64,000 nucleotides of DNA from Limnoperna fortunei (GCA_944474755.1 OX104115.1:69168993-69232992); one strand, 5' to 3'. Shown: positions 11,205-23,704, counted from the first letter of the stretch. The notes: a model not told the origin generated them from the sequence alone. A program made the numbers and translations.

Positions 11205-11575
11205 AAAAGCAGAGATTTTGTCCATTGGACATTTTTGTCACGTGACTATTGCAAAGCAGAGATTTTGACAATTTTTGTCCACTGGACATTTTGGTCACGT
11301 GACAATTGGAAAACAGAGATTTAGACAATTTTTGTCCTCTGGACATTTTTGTCACGTGACATTTGAAAGCAGAGATTTTGACCGTTTTTGTCAATTTGAC
11401 AAAAGCAGAGATTTGGACCGTTTTTGTCCACTTGACAAAAGCAGAGAATTTGACAATATTTAAAGCAGAGATTTGGACAAAATTTTGTCCTGTCAAAGCG
11501 GTCAAATTGACTGGTTTTTGGTCAAAAAGCAGAGATTTTTTTTCTCAAAAGCAGAGATTTTGACCAGAGATTTGG
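11205..11575 (+). repeat. right subterminal palindrome array
   Basis: Nine or so AAGCAGAGATTTTGAC boxes at roughly 47-57-base spacing for the first four (11209, 11256, 11313, 11369) and shorter spacing later. They alternate with GTCCACTGGAC and GTCACGTGAC palindromes. The boxes run in the same direction as those at the left end, although the outer TIRs are inverted. Frames in this region are repeat artefacts. Confidence 0.8.
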
Positions 11576-11582
11576 ACTGGTT

Positions 11583-11621
11583 TAAGTTAACTTTATGTTA
11601 TGTTAGGACTGCACCTAACTG
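11583..11621. repeat. right terminal inverted repeat
   Basis: Inverted partner of 6758-6796, followed by TA. Confidence 0.85.
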
Positions 11622-11623
11622 TA

Positions 11624-14526
11624 CAATAACAAAAAGCATATTTAACAAAAGTATTTAACAATATTTAAACAGAAATAACAATATGCTTACGCACATTGAG
11701 GAAGAAGTGAGAAAAAAATTAATATTTTGATAAATTGTTTAGAATGTTGTAAAATTGATAGGAATTAGTTTGAATACTATTATTAAAGAAAAAAAGCTGT
11801 ATTTATCCAGATTGAACACTCAATTTGCTCTTGCATCTAGAACAATGGACTATGAAAGAAATAGTATATAACGTCGTCGTACGGGAAACTACAACTAAAT
11901 TCATTTACCAACTCAATTTTCATCAGTTGTGAATTAAGTGGGCTATTGTGATATGTAGTATACCTTACTGCAGGTAATCTTCAATAATTTTTATCATACT
12001 CCTTCGTCGTTTTTAATACAAATTATGTTTAATACACAAATATGTCCTGCAGTTTCTACAGATGGTTACATTTAGTTGTGTGGTGTTCTTTATCTGCATT
12101 TAAAGGGCACATAATTTTCATTAAATCTTTAATTGTTTTACTGATACACTGATTCATGATGATGCAGTGTCTCGGTTGTAATTTCTGGTATGGTTTTTAA
12201 CAAACTAAATAGGGCGAAAGTTGTGGAAGTTGTGAATGAAAAGCTTAATTGAAACAACATTGATTTTGACGGTACATTAAGGAGAGCGAGTGCGCCATCC
12301 CATGAAAATGAAAACAAAATGCTTCAAAGAAGCCTGTAATCGTTCATATGGAGGACAATTTACTTCCGAGGAGATGGGGAAGTAAGATAAAAAAAAATTG
12401 CTCCACATTCTGTAAAGCTTGTTTTGCTAATTATATTCAATGTTTTTTTTCGATTTCAATTTATCAAAACCAACACCAAAATTTTCATGAAAAGGTAAAA
12501 ACGCAGTGAAAGTCACAAAAACCATCTTTTCAATTTAGCCTAGCATCAATGATGTTAGATATATTTAATATAAAAACCTACTGAAGCTTAATTGGAAGTA
12601 TAAATAATAACTAAGATTTATTACTATAAAAAAGAACAGCAATTTTTACAAGCAACAATTTCTCCAAAATTAGCGGTCAATTTTATTTGATATTTCAACG
12701 GTAGTCGGATATAACTAGCCCTAATAATACTTTTGTCATTTACATATTTAAGTTGGCAAACAATGGAAAACACCGAAAAAGATGAATTTCTGTATTACAT
12801 GGCAATACTTCAAAACGAGTATTCATATATTGATATTTATAAGATAAATTGACATTAAACATGTTGATTTAATTTGCCTTTTATATTGGTTAACTAACTG
12901 CTCCTTTGAAAAGGCAACTTCTAAGTAAGATATTTAATTAGAATTGTTATTACACAAAAATAAGGGTGGGCGGCATGTTATAAAAATTGTATGGGTAATT
13001 GAGGTCCCAATAAATAATTGTAACGGAACCATAAGTGAATTATACTTTACTACTATGGGCTGTGCCTGGTGTAAAAGTTTCTACAGTTAAAAGAAATTTT
13101 ATCCTACCACTGTGTCTCGTAGTCATATGGTGTTGTATGGATCGACGCTGACAATTGCCAATTACCTAAATATCTTTGTAATGCAATAATTGCACGATAG
13201 AGAGAGTGTGTCAGGTGGTCAAATCAAGAAAATATGGCGTAAATACATCAAGGCTTCAAGTTGTTTTACATTTAAGATTATCAACAAAGCAAAAATAATT
13301 TTAATATTGTGCAATAAAAGCAATGAAAATGTACAAAATAACACGACGTACGGTTTTATCGTGTAATTATTTGAATATCAATCTAAACGGTATTCTTTGG
13401 AATACAAATCATTTTCTAAAATTTAATTACGACCATCAATAATCTCCTGGAATAATAACTGAGAATGCAAATAAGGATGCTTTTTCGAGTATAATATAGT
13501 AAATTGTTCGCACGCATAATTTTTAACTATTTTTGTCCAATCAGAATGCAAGTTTTAGACTTTTGTTACCATTGGTTAGCGTCTTTTAGTTCAAATGTCA
13601 CAATTCGAAAATATACCGACATCATCATGTCAAGGGCAATAACTCATATAAGACTGAAAGTTTATGTTGACAGAGCTAGCCCTGTTGATAATTTCTGCAT
13701 TTCAAGGTTCAAGCAAACAACTTTCAAACACGTAAAAAAACAATTCAAAGACAAAAACTCCTATATTGATTTAGCATTATTTCAATATGTTCAAGTGTAG
13801 ATATATCTTATCATGCTGATAATGATCATAGCATGCACATTAGTAAACTATATCTGATAGTTTTTAGATAAAAGCCAAACACCAACAAAAATATTAATAA
13901 ATAATATTTAAGACGCTATAACTGCTACCATGGATTGACCGACTTTCCTAAAAATTTTAATGTTGATACAACTTATTACGCCGATCATGTTTGCCAATTA
14001 CTACACTATCTTGTATACGTGTTCAGATACAAGAAGAAAACGGTTAAAGAGCTAAACAATAGACATTTCAAGGGAAATTACTTCCACATGGGTTGGCTGG
14101 TTTTTCTCAACATTTTAGTGCAGATAACACTTGTCATGTTTGTTATTTGCATCTTGCAGCTTTTTCTCCGAATGCTTAAGTTTAATAAATTAGTGAAAAA
14201 CTGTGGGTTGACCCCAATGTTCTATTTTTAGCAACAATGTCCATATTGGTTGACCGATCAAAATGAAAACCACAAACGATAAAATAGTCACCGTATAGTT
14301 GGTTGATGAAGTAGACACTTTTGAATGTCAGATGAGAATATTTGTTTTTAATTATAGACGAAGGACACAAAGTGATGTCAATAGCTCACACTGGTCTTTG
14401 GCCAGGTGAACTAACAAATATCGAATAAACTAGAGATTACACGAATAATGTAATACCTTTCCTGTATTCGTGTAAAGAGTGAAATATTTAATGTTGCGGG
14501 TATCGTTTAATACCCTATTACTTTTC
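11624..14526. other. no recognised feature
   Basis: About 2.9 kb of AT-rich DNA. A 29-codon frame (MENTEKDEFLYYMAILQNEY...) at 12762 and open frames near 13504-13800 and 13935-14231 have no recognisable family. The word CAAGGGCAATAACTC at 13631 may be a dispersed repeat. Confidence 0.35.
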
Positions 14527-14767
14527 GGGACTTCGGTGGCCGAGTGGTTTAGTTAGTCATCTACTATTGAGCTCGTGGTCTGTCAACACTGATGTGGTTA
14601 TCGGTTCGAGTCTCACTGCGGGCAGGGTGTACTTGACTCCAATCTTAATTGACAAGGATTGCCAGTTTTCTCCGGGTAGTTCGTTTTCTTACCCTTAAAC
14701 ATGGACGCCATAATATAACTGAAAAAGTGCTGAAAGTGGCAGTAAACACATTTCAAACAATCAAAAA
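14527..14767 (+). mobile_element. tRNA-derived SINE, full-length-like
   Basis: The head looks like a Ser/Leu-type tRNA (GGTGGCCGAGTGGTT as A box, GGTTCGAGTCTC as B box). The body contains TTGACAAGGATTGCCAG, and the tail GCTGAAAGTGGCAGTAAACA ends in an A-rich run. At least six relatives lie in this window. V-SINE-type molluscan families such as RUDI are a plausible assignment, which I cannot confirm here. Confidence 0.8.
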
Positions 14768-15555
14768 CCTATTAGTGTTATTATTTTTAATCTGTAACAC
14801 TTTGGTTTTAATCCCGAACTCTCGATCCTTAAAACACTCAAAAGAACAGAGCTGCGGAAATAATAATTAAAACCAATATAGTCGTGAATCGCGTTTTCTG
14901 TTAGCTAAGTTCATGTTGTTTAAGCATTAGCTATTTTTACCGTTCCTTCTGTTCCTGTGTTATTATGGATAAGTGTGGTTTACTTCTGATGTTATTGGAG
15001 GTGAACAGTTGTCTACATCCGACGGACATTATGCATTTAAATTAAAAGAGTAAACGGCAAAGTGTTTCAAAAGAAACTGCTTATTTATTAGCGCAAAGTC
15101 TAATTATTTCCTCCCCATTTGTGGCGATATCGTTTAAGTCTTTCACCCACATGAATCACATGCATATTGCATTGAAGATAAAAAAGTTGGATGAAAAGTA
15201 GTGAACCTGTGAAATAGGGTCACTTGACTCCATTCTTCTGTAAATGGTCGATTTCTGGTACAGATGACCGAGTATAGATCCCCCCCCCACGCGCACACAT
15301 ATGTACTCGTTGAGTCATCCAATCAAACCGCTTGAAACAATAACGTTGCTTTCATGTTTCTTGTTCAGAGTTCTTGTTTCCTTGTTTCGGGCGTTCTGAT
15401 TAGATATTGGAGAGTCTATAGGGTATCGCAATATAAAAGTTTACGGAAGAAATAGGTACTTTCATGCGCTATTGGAAAAGTCTGAGTGAACTTCCATTGT
15501 TGATATAAATTTTTATTTCTTTTTGCTCGTTCCGGTGCGCTTAACTTGCGAAAAG
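14768..15555. other. no recognised feature
   Basis: AT-rich spacer between two SINE copies. A run of ten C lies near 15281. Confidence 0.35.
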
Positions 15556-15650
15556 ACTTTCCAATAAAAAACTGGATGCCGCGATATCGCTGAAAATTGC
15601 TGAAAGTGGCGTTAAACACCATTCGAACAAACAGGCAAAGAAAAACCTGC
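15556..15650 (+). mobile_element. SINE 3' half
   Basis: Only the body end and tail of the SINE family remain (ATATCGCTGAAAATTGCTG, then AAAGTGGCGTTAAACACCAT) followed by an A-rich end. The tRNA head is missing. Confidence 0.75.
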
Positions 15651-15870
15651 TCTTTCAAACTGCGGATTGTATAATTCATTATTTACATGTAATATTTGAT
15701 TCTATGCATAATTTTTCATCAAGTCCAATAAATATTGCTATATTCCATATGTCCAATCTTTGAATACGACCGTCAAGTCTATTTGTGAATGTAGCAACGG
15801 GCAGAACAACTGTCTAATGACCTTTAAAAAACAAAATCCGACATAAAATGTATCGTGGATACAGTTAGTT

Positions 15871-15934
15871 CTTTGAATAAATAATAAACATGATGTGCCT
15901 GTCTTTGAATAAATAATAAACATGATGTGCCTGT
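15871..15934 (+). repeat. 32-bp tandem duplication
   Basis: CTTTGAATAAATAATAAACA plus 12 further bases is repeated head to tail without change. Confidence 0.85.
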
Positions 15935-16023
15935 CTTTAAAAAACAATCAAATTAATACCTCTGTTATAAAAACACACAATTAAAATACTGTAATTATAT
16001 TTGACCTTATATTAGCTACATAC

Positions 16024-16059
16024 TCTGAGAATTTGTCTCTTTCGTCCACTGCTCTCTTT
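16024..16059 (-). CDS. possible small exon
   Basis: A 36-nt minus-strand candidate has a strong acceptor (TCTTTTTCATTGCAG) and donor GTATGT. One open frame reads KRAVDERDKFS. It lies downstream of the stop at 16807, so it would belong to another transcript or an alternative end. Confidence 0.3.
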
Positions 16060-16806
16060 CTGCAATGAAAAAGAAACATGACTTTGGAGTTAGATGTTGT
16101 AATAAGAGAAAAGGTGTGCTTAAGGGAATCACATAATGTAATGTTATGCTCCCATAACCCTGAATTAATCTTTAAAATTATCTTTAATAGCAGATTATGC
16201 TGTCTGTTTACGGGACATACCCACTACAGTTATTCTGTGTATTATGCCTTTTAGGAATAAATTTAACATCAAAGTTTTACAAGTCGATATTTAAATACAC
16301 TGTTCAAATTTGGGTTCTTGAAAAAGGGGGCTAACACTCAGGCCTTCTATGATGTAAATCAATGACGAAAACAAACAAAATCATTGAATCAAAATAAATA
16401 CAGAGCAATGTCAATACTTTGTTGCGTTTTAAGTATAATTTTCCTAAAATACAAAACAAGTTATTAATTAGATATTGTCATTTACGTGCAAATAAGACTG
16501 ATTCCATTTATCGATAACCTTTTGTCGGCTTGGAAAAAATTCGATGTTTTCAGATAATTAATACAACCTTGATTTTCTATTCTTCGAATAGTACGTTTCG
16601 TTTTAATAAATTGTAACCTAGAAACTCACAGAGAAAATAATAGAGATTGAATAAATATATACAGTATATACGTATTTATTACGATAACACGATGTCATAT
16701 ACAAAATACCTCTCATCAAAAGAAAAAAAAACATATCAGCATTTAGTAACATTTGTATATTTTAATATGCATACAACGTGCACTTAACATAATTTGTTAA
16801 ATATGG

Positions 16807-16864
16807 TTACTTTTTGATAAGTTGCGATAACAGGTTTAACCATTGGTCCTCCTGATCTTCACGT
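16807..16864 (-). CDS. unidentified gene, C-terminal exon
   Basis: A minus-strand exon follows TATATTTCAG and reads REDQEDQWLNLLSQLIKK then TAA. It begins with one base completing the codon left by the exon at 17181-17219, giving a continuous reading across a 316-base intron. It is short and acidic, ending in an amphipathic helix. No family recognised. Confidence 0.6.
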
Positions 16865-17180
16865 CTGAAATATAAACAAAATTAGTGAAAATTATTAAAA
16901 ATTGATTAAAAAATAATGGGGAATGCAATACATGTATATTACATGTAGGTTCGAGGTGTGACAAGTATATAGATTACAATAAATGTCTATAGAAAAGGCC
17001 AAGTATGCCAATAAACGAACCGAAAAACACAATTAGTTTGGTTCCAAGCAGTCGCCACCACTCAATAATGAAAATTAGCACAAACGCATTTATTTCCGCC
17101 AGAAAATACATGCATTTTATGCTACAATCAACTGTACCGGACTAATTATCTTAGTTTTTCATAAAATTAACTATACTTAC

Positions 17181-17219
17181 GAATAAATTTCAAATAAAAA
17201 GTCAGCTGATTCATTCGCA
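17181..17219 (-). CDS. unidentified gene, penultimate exon
   Basis: A 39-nt exon has a T-rich acceptor (TTTTTTTTAG) and a perfect donor (GTAAGT). It reads ANESADFLFEIY and leaves two bases (TC) completed by A of the next exon. Exons further upstream were not found with confidence. Confidence 0.6.
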
Positions 17220-17434
17220 CTAAAAAAAACATAAAAATATTTGGTGTCTTTTTATATAACTATAGATTTATTATGATAAAACCGGCCTTTCTTAATAACA
17301 CTTCCTTAAAGATTTTGTATATTTGAAATTGCAGCTTTTGATAAGTTGGAAAGTAACCTCTAATATTCGTTAAATACAAGTATAATGTATATTTGTGTTA
17401 GAAAACGTTAAATACATGTAAATATACAATATTA

Positions 17435-17564
17435 GTACATTGTCAGAAAATATTAGTTTATTTGTACGAGCCTTAGAAACGGGTAGAAATGCCAGGCTCT
17501 GCCGAGCATTTCTTACCTGTTTTGCAGCGAGTACAAATAAACTTTATATTTTCTGACAATGTAC
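17435..17564. repeat. 130-bp hairpin element
   Basis: The outer arms GTACATTGTCAGAAAATAT and its complement pair, continuing with TTTATTTGTAC. A second inner inverted pair surrounds AGGCTCTGCCGAG. MITE-like and non-coding. Confidence 0.8.
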
Positions 17565-17969
17565 GAATATATTTTTTATTCTTCAACCAGAAAATTCTTT
17601 AAATACTAAAGGAAAACATGAAAAAGAGCACTTCTAGCCGATTTTTACTTGAAATTTTAGGCGCGTGTTTGAATGATAGCCTGACGTCACAAACAAATAT
17701 TGTATTCGACAACAAGCCGTAAACAAAACAGAATACTAAATATCGCTAGAAGTAGGGACAAGGGTACCAGGAGTGACGTCGTTATTTACAAATAAAGCTT
17801 TGCTTAATCGTAGGGTCGTATTTGTATAGTTGAAGCGGTAGTTAGAGAATAAAAAAAGTAAAAAACTATATTGAAGATACCTAGCTCTGTATGTATAGTG
17901 CAAGCTAGCATACTTTAGGAGTCCTAGGTGTACTCAAACTTGTAATATTTATTCGTGTCGCGAACATTG

Positions 17970-19122
17970 TAGCAAACAATAATGAGGTGTTACTAAAGAT
18001 CAATGAATGACATTATACTACCGTATGATTTTAAAGGTGCAAACATCTTATATTGTTTTCTATATGGTGAAGCGAATTTTATACAGTTAAATTATTACAT
18101 AATAACACGACACATTCTTAAAACGCAGTGTGTTTGAATTTAGACATCAAATTAGTGGATTCAGCAATACCTTGTATTTAAAGTATAATTTAACTAAGAA
18201 AATACCCTAAGATCAAAAAGAAATATCAATTCCAGACGTATGTACATAAGTGGATGGGTGTCTACATACCTAATTTTGGTCAAACGTTTTGGTCCAACGC
18301 CTTTGTAGTCCACCCTTTATACATGGGTCGATATTGTTTTTTTCTATCCGAACTTCAGATTTTAGAACATGACCTCTAATTTCTTCTCTGAAAACGCCTC
18401 TATGTCTCATCTAGAACGCCTGTATAGTCGGTCCCTGTCATGATCTCAAAACTTTTATCAAACTCAGGCATATATAGACCCATCCTATATAAGTAGGTTC
18501 GGAATTTGTTTTTCGTTCCGAAATTCAAATTTTCGAACATGACCTCTATATTTCTTCTTAGATAACGACGACTCTATGTCATCTCTACAATACCTATATA
18601 GTCGGTCCCCGACACGATCGCAAAACTTTGATCAAAATCTGGCATATATAGGCGCACCCTATATACATATGTTCGGAATTGGTTTTTCGTTCCGAACTTC
18701 AGATTTTCGAACATGACGGTTACTTTTCTATTCTGATAACGATGCCCTATATCCTCTACAACCCTTATAGTCGGTCGCCGTCACGATCTCAAAAGTTTGA
18801 CCAATTTCAGGCATATGTAGACACCCCTCTACCTATATACATACTCCGAAATTGGTTTTTCGTTCTGATCTTGAGGTATTTTATTAATTAAAATATACTA
18901 TAAATACAAGGTTTTGCTAGATTTACTACTTTGATGTCTTAATTAAACCACACTGCCTATAGGAATAGGTCGTGTTAATATGTACTTATTCTCTTTCACC
19001 ATATAGAACAATATAAGATGTGTTTGTTCGCTACCTATTCCTCATTGTTCCCAGCATTTAAAGTCATATAGTAGCATTATGTCATTCGTTGGTTTTCAGT
19101 AATGCCTCCTTATTGTTCGCTA
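17970..19122. mobile_element. 1.15-kb foldback element with tandem core
   Basis: The left arm (17970 to about 18225) and right arm (about 18880 to 19122) are diverged inverted copies. Matching words include ATGACATTAT/ATAATGTCAT, ACATCTTATATTGTT/AACAATATAAGATGT and CCTTGTATTTA/TAAATACAAGG. Between them sits a ~172-bp tandem repeat. No open frame looks like a transposase. The layout repeats, at smaller scale, that of the 4.86-kb element. Confidence 0.75.
18260..18880 (+). repeat. ~172-bp tandem repeat, about 3.5 copies
   Basis: The anchor CCGAACTTCAGATTTTCGAA recurs at 18348, 18518 and 18692, with a degenerate start at 18865 (spacings 170, 174, 173). TATAGTCGGTC and GGCATATATAG recur once per unit. 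Copies are clearly diverged, so the array is old. Confidence 0.85.
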
Positions 19123-20373
19123 GTTTCTTGACGTGAATCTTTGATAGAAGCACATTTTCAGTGAAGCGTTGTAGAGATACGTCAATGAAACTTCAAAAGA
19201 ATGCATTCAATTCTCATTCTTATATTTTATTAAACAAATGCAGGGGTCCGGATTAAAATTATGCACAATGTATTTTTGTTGATTTAAATTAATCCGCGTT
19301 GTTTGTTTACTGTGGGCGTCGTTAAGGAAGCGCGTGCTCTTCATGGCTACCCGGTTTCATTGAAAAAAATGCAAATAATGATTCTAAGTAACAGTTTAAA
19401 CAAATAGAAATCATGGATATCGATGAAAGACATTTGTAATGTAAATATTTACCATTATTCAATGCTACATGTATAATGTTATTATAATTAATGATGAGAT
19501 TTAAATAAATAACAAGTTAACATATTATCAAATTTGATCGAAAATAGAAACAAGAAAGGGAAACTAAAAATATAGTTATGTACTCGATCAATCTATTAAA
19601 ACATCATAAAGCTCTCTAAAAATGTTATATAGGGGTATATGTCACACCCGGAATAGATGAAACGTGCAATTCATGTAATGTATAATTTCACCCAAAATAA
19701 ATATAGTCGTATTCCAGAATGTAAGATATACATGAACTACTATGTCCGGAAACTTCGATTTTGTAGTTTATTTTTTTTAAATTAAATTATTAATTAATTA
19801 AGTAGTTATTGAATAACTATTTATTAGCTTTTTTTTCTTTTGAATAATTACATTATATCAATGTATGTACTGTTGTCAAATGTTTAGGGCCATATGCACA
19901 GGGATATGTTCATCTAACTGTGTGAAACGAGAGAATTTAGTAAAAAAAATTAGATGTTTCAATTTTCTTCTGTTTCTTTTTTTATTTTGTTTGGTTTTGT
20001 TTTTCGTTTGTTTTTTTTGTTTTTATATTTTCTTTCAAATTATGAGTCTTTTTTTTTGTTGAACAATTTTTTTTTTAATTTAGCAGCCGCATTTGTTTCT
20101 TTACTTTATCTTCAATTAGGATCGTCTTTGGATAGTCATCAAATTTCTTGTCCTAAAATTAGATAAAAACTGTATCCTAACGTTCGATGAAGCAAATTAA
20201 GACAAAGTATCATAAGACTATAATCAAATTGGGCTTTGTTCCAAGATAGCTTCATTATACAGGTCCTGTTTCTTTGTTGCATGTAAACAAAAAAAAATAG
20301 CTCAAATTTAAAGGGTTTCAATGCTTTTTGACAGCCATTAAAATTAGAAGTTGTTATTGATTGGTTGATTGAT
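19123..20373. other. no recognised feature
   Basis: AT-rich DNA with T-rich low-complexity stretches around 19975-20080. Open frames there are Phe-rich artefacts. Confidence 0.4.
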
Positions 20374-20375
20374 TT

Positions 20376-20462
<87 letters not shown>

Positions 20463-20478
20463 TTTTATTTTATTTATT
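20374..20478 (+). repeat. (TTTA)n microsatellite
   Basis: About 23 uninterrupted TTTA units followed by a few TTTTA variants. Confidence 0.97.
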
Positions 20479-20479
20479 A

Positions 20480-21222
20480 AAACACGCAATTCATTTTTCC
20501 CTCTTTAGAAAGTTGGAAAAATTTGTTTTGCACTTAACTTACGTAGGTTTTGTCGCTCTTGCCTTGGGTGGCATTTTAACGAGAGGTTTACTTTATATCT
20601 GTATGCTTGTCACCACCTTTAAGATAAAATCCCTACAATATATTGGAGTTCTTTGTACAGAGATTGTTGATCATTAAACATTCATTACATAGTGTTTAGT
20701 TGTAAAATGTTCAATAAAATGTAAGCAACAGAAGTGCATTTAATAACAAAAATAGTTCTTGTATAATTAACATGTTTTATTAAGTAGTGCAGTTATTTCT
20801 AACATGCAAATGACTACCTTCACTCTAACTCCTCGTTTTTCAAGTTGTCACTGTTATATATAACTTGAAGCCAAAAAACGAAACAACAGTAAATTCTGGT
20901 GAAGATACAAGAAACACTTTATGCAAGAAATCCGAGTAAGCACAACCAGGATGACCTCGTAGTTGATTAGAGTCATATAGAATAGTTTTTATTGCACCTG
21001 ATAACATTAATCTTTCATATAAACTGCGATATATCGAGGGGGGGGGGCTAAGTAATCACTTAACCCTTTTACCCCTGCTTCGCTCTTAACTCGTCCCACT
21101 TGACTCCCGCTTCAATATCCGTTACTTTTCGTTATCATTCGTCAGCGACTGGATTGGTTTTTATATCATTATTAATATGGGAAAGTATTTGGTGACCTCC
21201 CTCCGCCTTTTCCACATTCGCT
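20480..21222. other. no recognised feature
   Basis: AT-rich spacer with a G8 run near 21040. Nothing coding supported. Confidence 0.35.
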
Positions 21223-21345
21223 AGAAAAACTGGCTATCCTTGTCAATTAAGATTGGAGTCAAGCAGTGAGACCTCGGTGTTAACAGCTAGGGGATCAACA
21301 GTAGATGACTAACTACTTAAAACCACTAGGCTTTGACCACAAATT
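21223..21345 (-). mobile_element. SINE fragment, minus strand
   Basis: On the minus strand it carries the body word TTGACAAGGATAGCCAG and a decayed tRNA-like head. The tail is absent. Confidence 0.65.
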
Positions 21346-22099
21346 CGTGATAGACCTGGACAACGGTTATTGTGAATATTTCATTTATCAGAGATAGAAT
21401 GAAAAAACTGCGAAATAATATAACATTCAAATTACCTCGACAAAGTGATATTGCTGAAAACTTATACAGAAGCACAAACAATACTAAAAATAAAGACAAT
21501 TATCCGTAATAATTCAACATTTTACTTCGTTAAAAACTAATTATATCAAGTAGCTTGAATTAAATGAAACAATTTTCATTACTTGTAAAATTATTATTCA
21601 ACCGTAACATATTATGTCATTAGCAGAATGTGAACAAAACGAAACTTGTTGTCAAGAAAAACAATGAACGAAACTTGTAAACAAATACAATATGTCTTAC
21701 CGTTCAGTCTAGGTTTAAATTACTTCCTGTTAAACAGTGTCATAGCAACAGGTAATGTCATATTCACAGTGGTTTGTCCTATAAATATAAAATATTCGCG
21801 GCGAGTTCAAATAAAATATATATTTTTGTAACAATGTAAGAATATAGTCTTTATCGCGCAACCCTTAAATACATTTTTACACCGATGACAAAAAACGGAA
21901 AAATATGTCATGTTTGTAGAGAAATCTAATGTGTTCGTAAAACGAGTTCATTACTGAGACATTGGCCATAACTGCTCGCTGACCAGCAATCGTCGTTTAT
22001 ATAGTTTTTTTTTTTAATTTTGAGCTACACTGGTTTCATACAGGACATCACATATTTTTAGTACACACTCTGTCCATAAAAATCATGTTTTTGTTTTTT
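21346..22099. other. no recognised feature
   Basis: AT-rich spacer between two SINE copies. A 61-codon plus-strand frame at 21646-21831 has no recognised family. Confidence 0.35.
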
Positions 22100-22362
22100 T
22101 GTTTGTTTGAATGGTGTTTTAACGCCACTTTCAGCAATTTTTCAGCTATTTCATGGCGTCCAGTTTTTATTGGGGGAGGAAGCCGGAGTACCCAGAGAGA
22201 ACCCCCGACCTGCGGTAGGAAAGCTGGCAATCCTTGTCAATTAAGATTGGAGTCGAGTACACCCTGTCTGCAGTGAGAATCGAACCCGCAATCTCAGTGT
22301 TGACAGACCACGTGATCAATAGTAAACGAACTACCTTGACCACTCGGCCACCGAGGCCCCCC
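22100..22362 (-). mobile_element. tRNA-derived SINE, near full length, minus strand
   Basis: Read on the minus strand it starts with GGTGGCCGAGTGGTCAAGGT, has the B box GGTTCGATTCTC, the body TTGACAAGGATTGCCAG and the tail GCTGAAAGTGGCGTTAAAAC. It is the best preserved copy of the family in the window. Confidence 0.85.
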
Positions 22363-23149
22363 ATAAAAATCATGAAAATGGTAGTTGGTAATATCGCTGA
22401 ATCTAATTGAAACGTATCTTTTGATTAGACTTTATGGTATGATAGTAGTAAATGTGTACCAGTAACAGGTTACCAGATTGTGTACCCTACATTAAGTACA
22501 GTACTAAATACTTTGGTGAGTTCTGATTTGGTCAATAGTGGTTACATGTGTAAAATTTTTTGTCTGTAAGCTCCAGCATAAACTAAGCTTTAAAAAGTGG
22601 TAAAATTTTTCTCAGATCTTGCAAGATAAAATTTTGGTGATTTTTTAAACAATTTAGTATTTTTAAATTCACTGCATTAGAAAGTGCATGTAAAAGTGGG
22701 AGCGTCTCAAAATGTTCCAACTATCAAAAAAAGGAATTGGTCACGTATATATATGGCATAATTTTTTTTAATGTTGAATACAAGTTTATTAATTTCCTAG
22801 CACAGATAAATGGTGATCAATGTTAGAAAGGTATGCATATCACAGAAATGTTAGTACTTTCGACTATAGCCAAAACATTTACTACCGTTCTTCCTTATCG
22901 TTATAAGATAGTAATTTATAAATGATAAAATAGTTTTCTAATATCGAATGAACAACCATAACAATACTAGGTAAATTCGTGTTGACGTCAAACTCGGCAT
23001 TGAGTTTTATAAGAGAGCTTTTATAATATTTTCCTATTAATAAACATGGAACGTCACAAGTGGTGTATTATTTAATTATATGAGTGGAGAACTAATTATA
23101 TGTTTTGGTTCCTTCAATATATGCTGATGTTTCATCACTATATATTAGC

Positions 23150-23220
23150 CTCGTTAACCGAGAGAAGTCATCTACTGTTGATCACGTACCCATCAACACT
23201 GAGGTTGTGTGTTCCTCCAT
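23150..23220 (+). mobile_element. SINE head fragment
   Basis: It resembles only the tRNA-like head (TCATCTACTGTTGATCACGT, then CATCAACACTGAGGTTG). Body and tail are missing. Confidence 0.5.
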
Positions 23221-23704
23221 GTTTTTAATCTCAAAATAGATATTACATATATGATAAAATAATAATAATTTCTTTCAATATTAGCTCTTAATTTCCATAA
23301 CGTTAAAAATAGTATCGAAAGACGTATACATGTACTATTAAATCAATTTTGCATGGCTTAAATACGAGGATTTCGATGAATCGAGTTCGGAAAAGGCAAC
23401 AATGATGTACATGAAAATTAAATTCTTTAAAAAAGATGTTACATTGACCAAAAATTACCAATTTGTATTTTGTTGGACAAGTTATTTCCCAAAAGACAAA
23501 TAATTAACTCACTATTTTCTTCTTTTCATAACACAAATGCATACCAATTGCTTGACATTGTGTAGACAATTAAAAAAATTTCATGGAAAGGATTTTGTAA
23601 ATCATTTATTTTAGTGCTTTTTATTTTCTTCGTTAAATCTATTTACATATTTGAAATTTCAGTGGTTAACTCACAGAAAACCAATATTTTTTAAATTTTC
23701 TGTC

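Larger units (their letters stand above)
6758..11621. mobile_element. 4.86-kb non-autonomous TIR element with satellite core
   Basis: Both ends carry the same sequence in inverted orientation, starting CAGTTGGGTGCAGTCCTAAC on the left and CAGTTAGGTGCAGTCCTAAC when the right end is read on the minus strand. Each end is flanked by TA (6756-6757 and 11622-11623). A TA target duplication and a CAGT start are the signature of the Tc1/mariner superfamily. No transposase frame is present. From outside in it contains ~38-bp TIRs, arrays of short palindromes, and a long 52-bp satellite core. The closest architectural analogues I know are tandem-core elements such as molluscan 'pearl', but those lack these TA/CAGT ends. 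Confidence 0.8.

Noticed and set aside
14527..14600. True tRNA gene
   Set aside because: The tRNA-like head continues into a SINE body and tail shared with other copies, and the anticodon-arm region is not convincing.
20369..20677. Open frame starting with Ile/Tyr/Leu/Phe repeats
   Set aside because: It is translated from the TTTA microsatellite.
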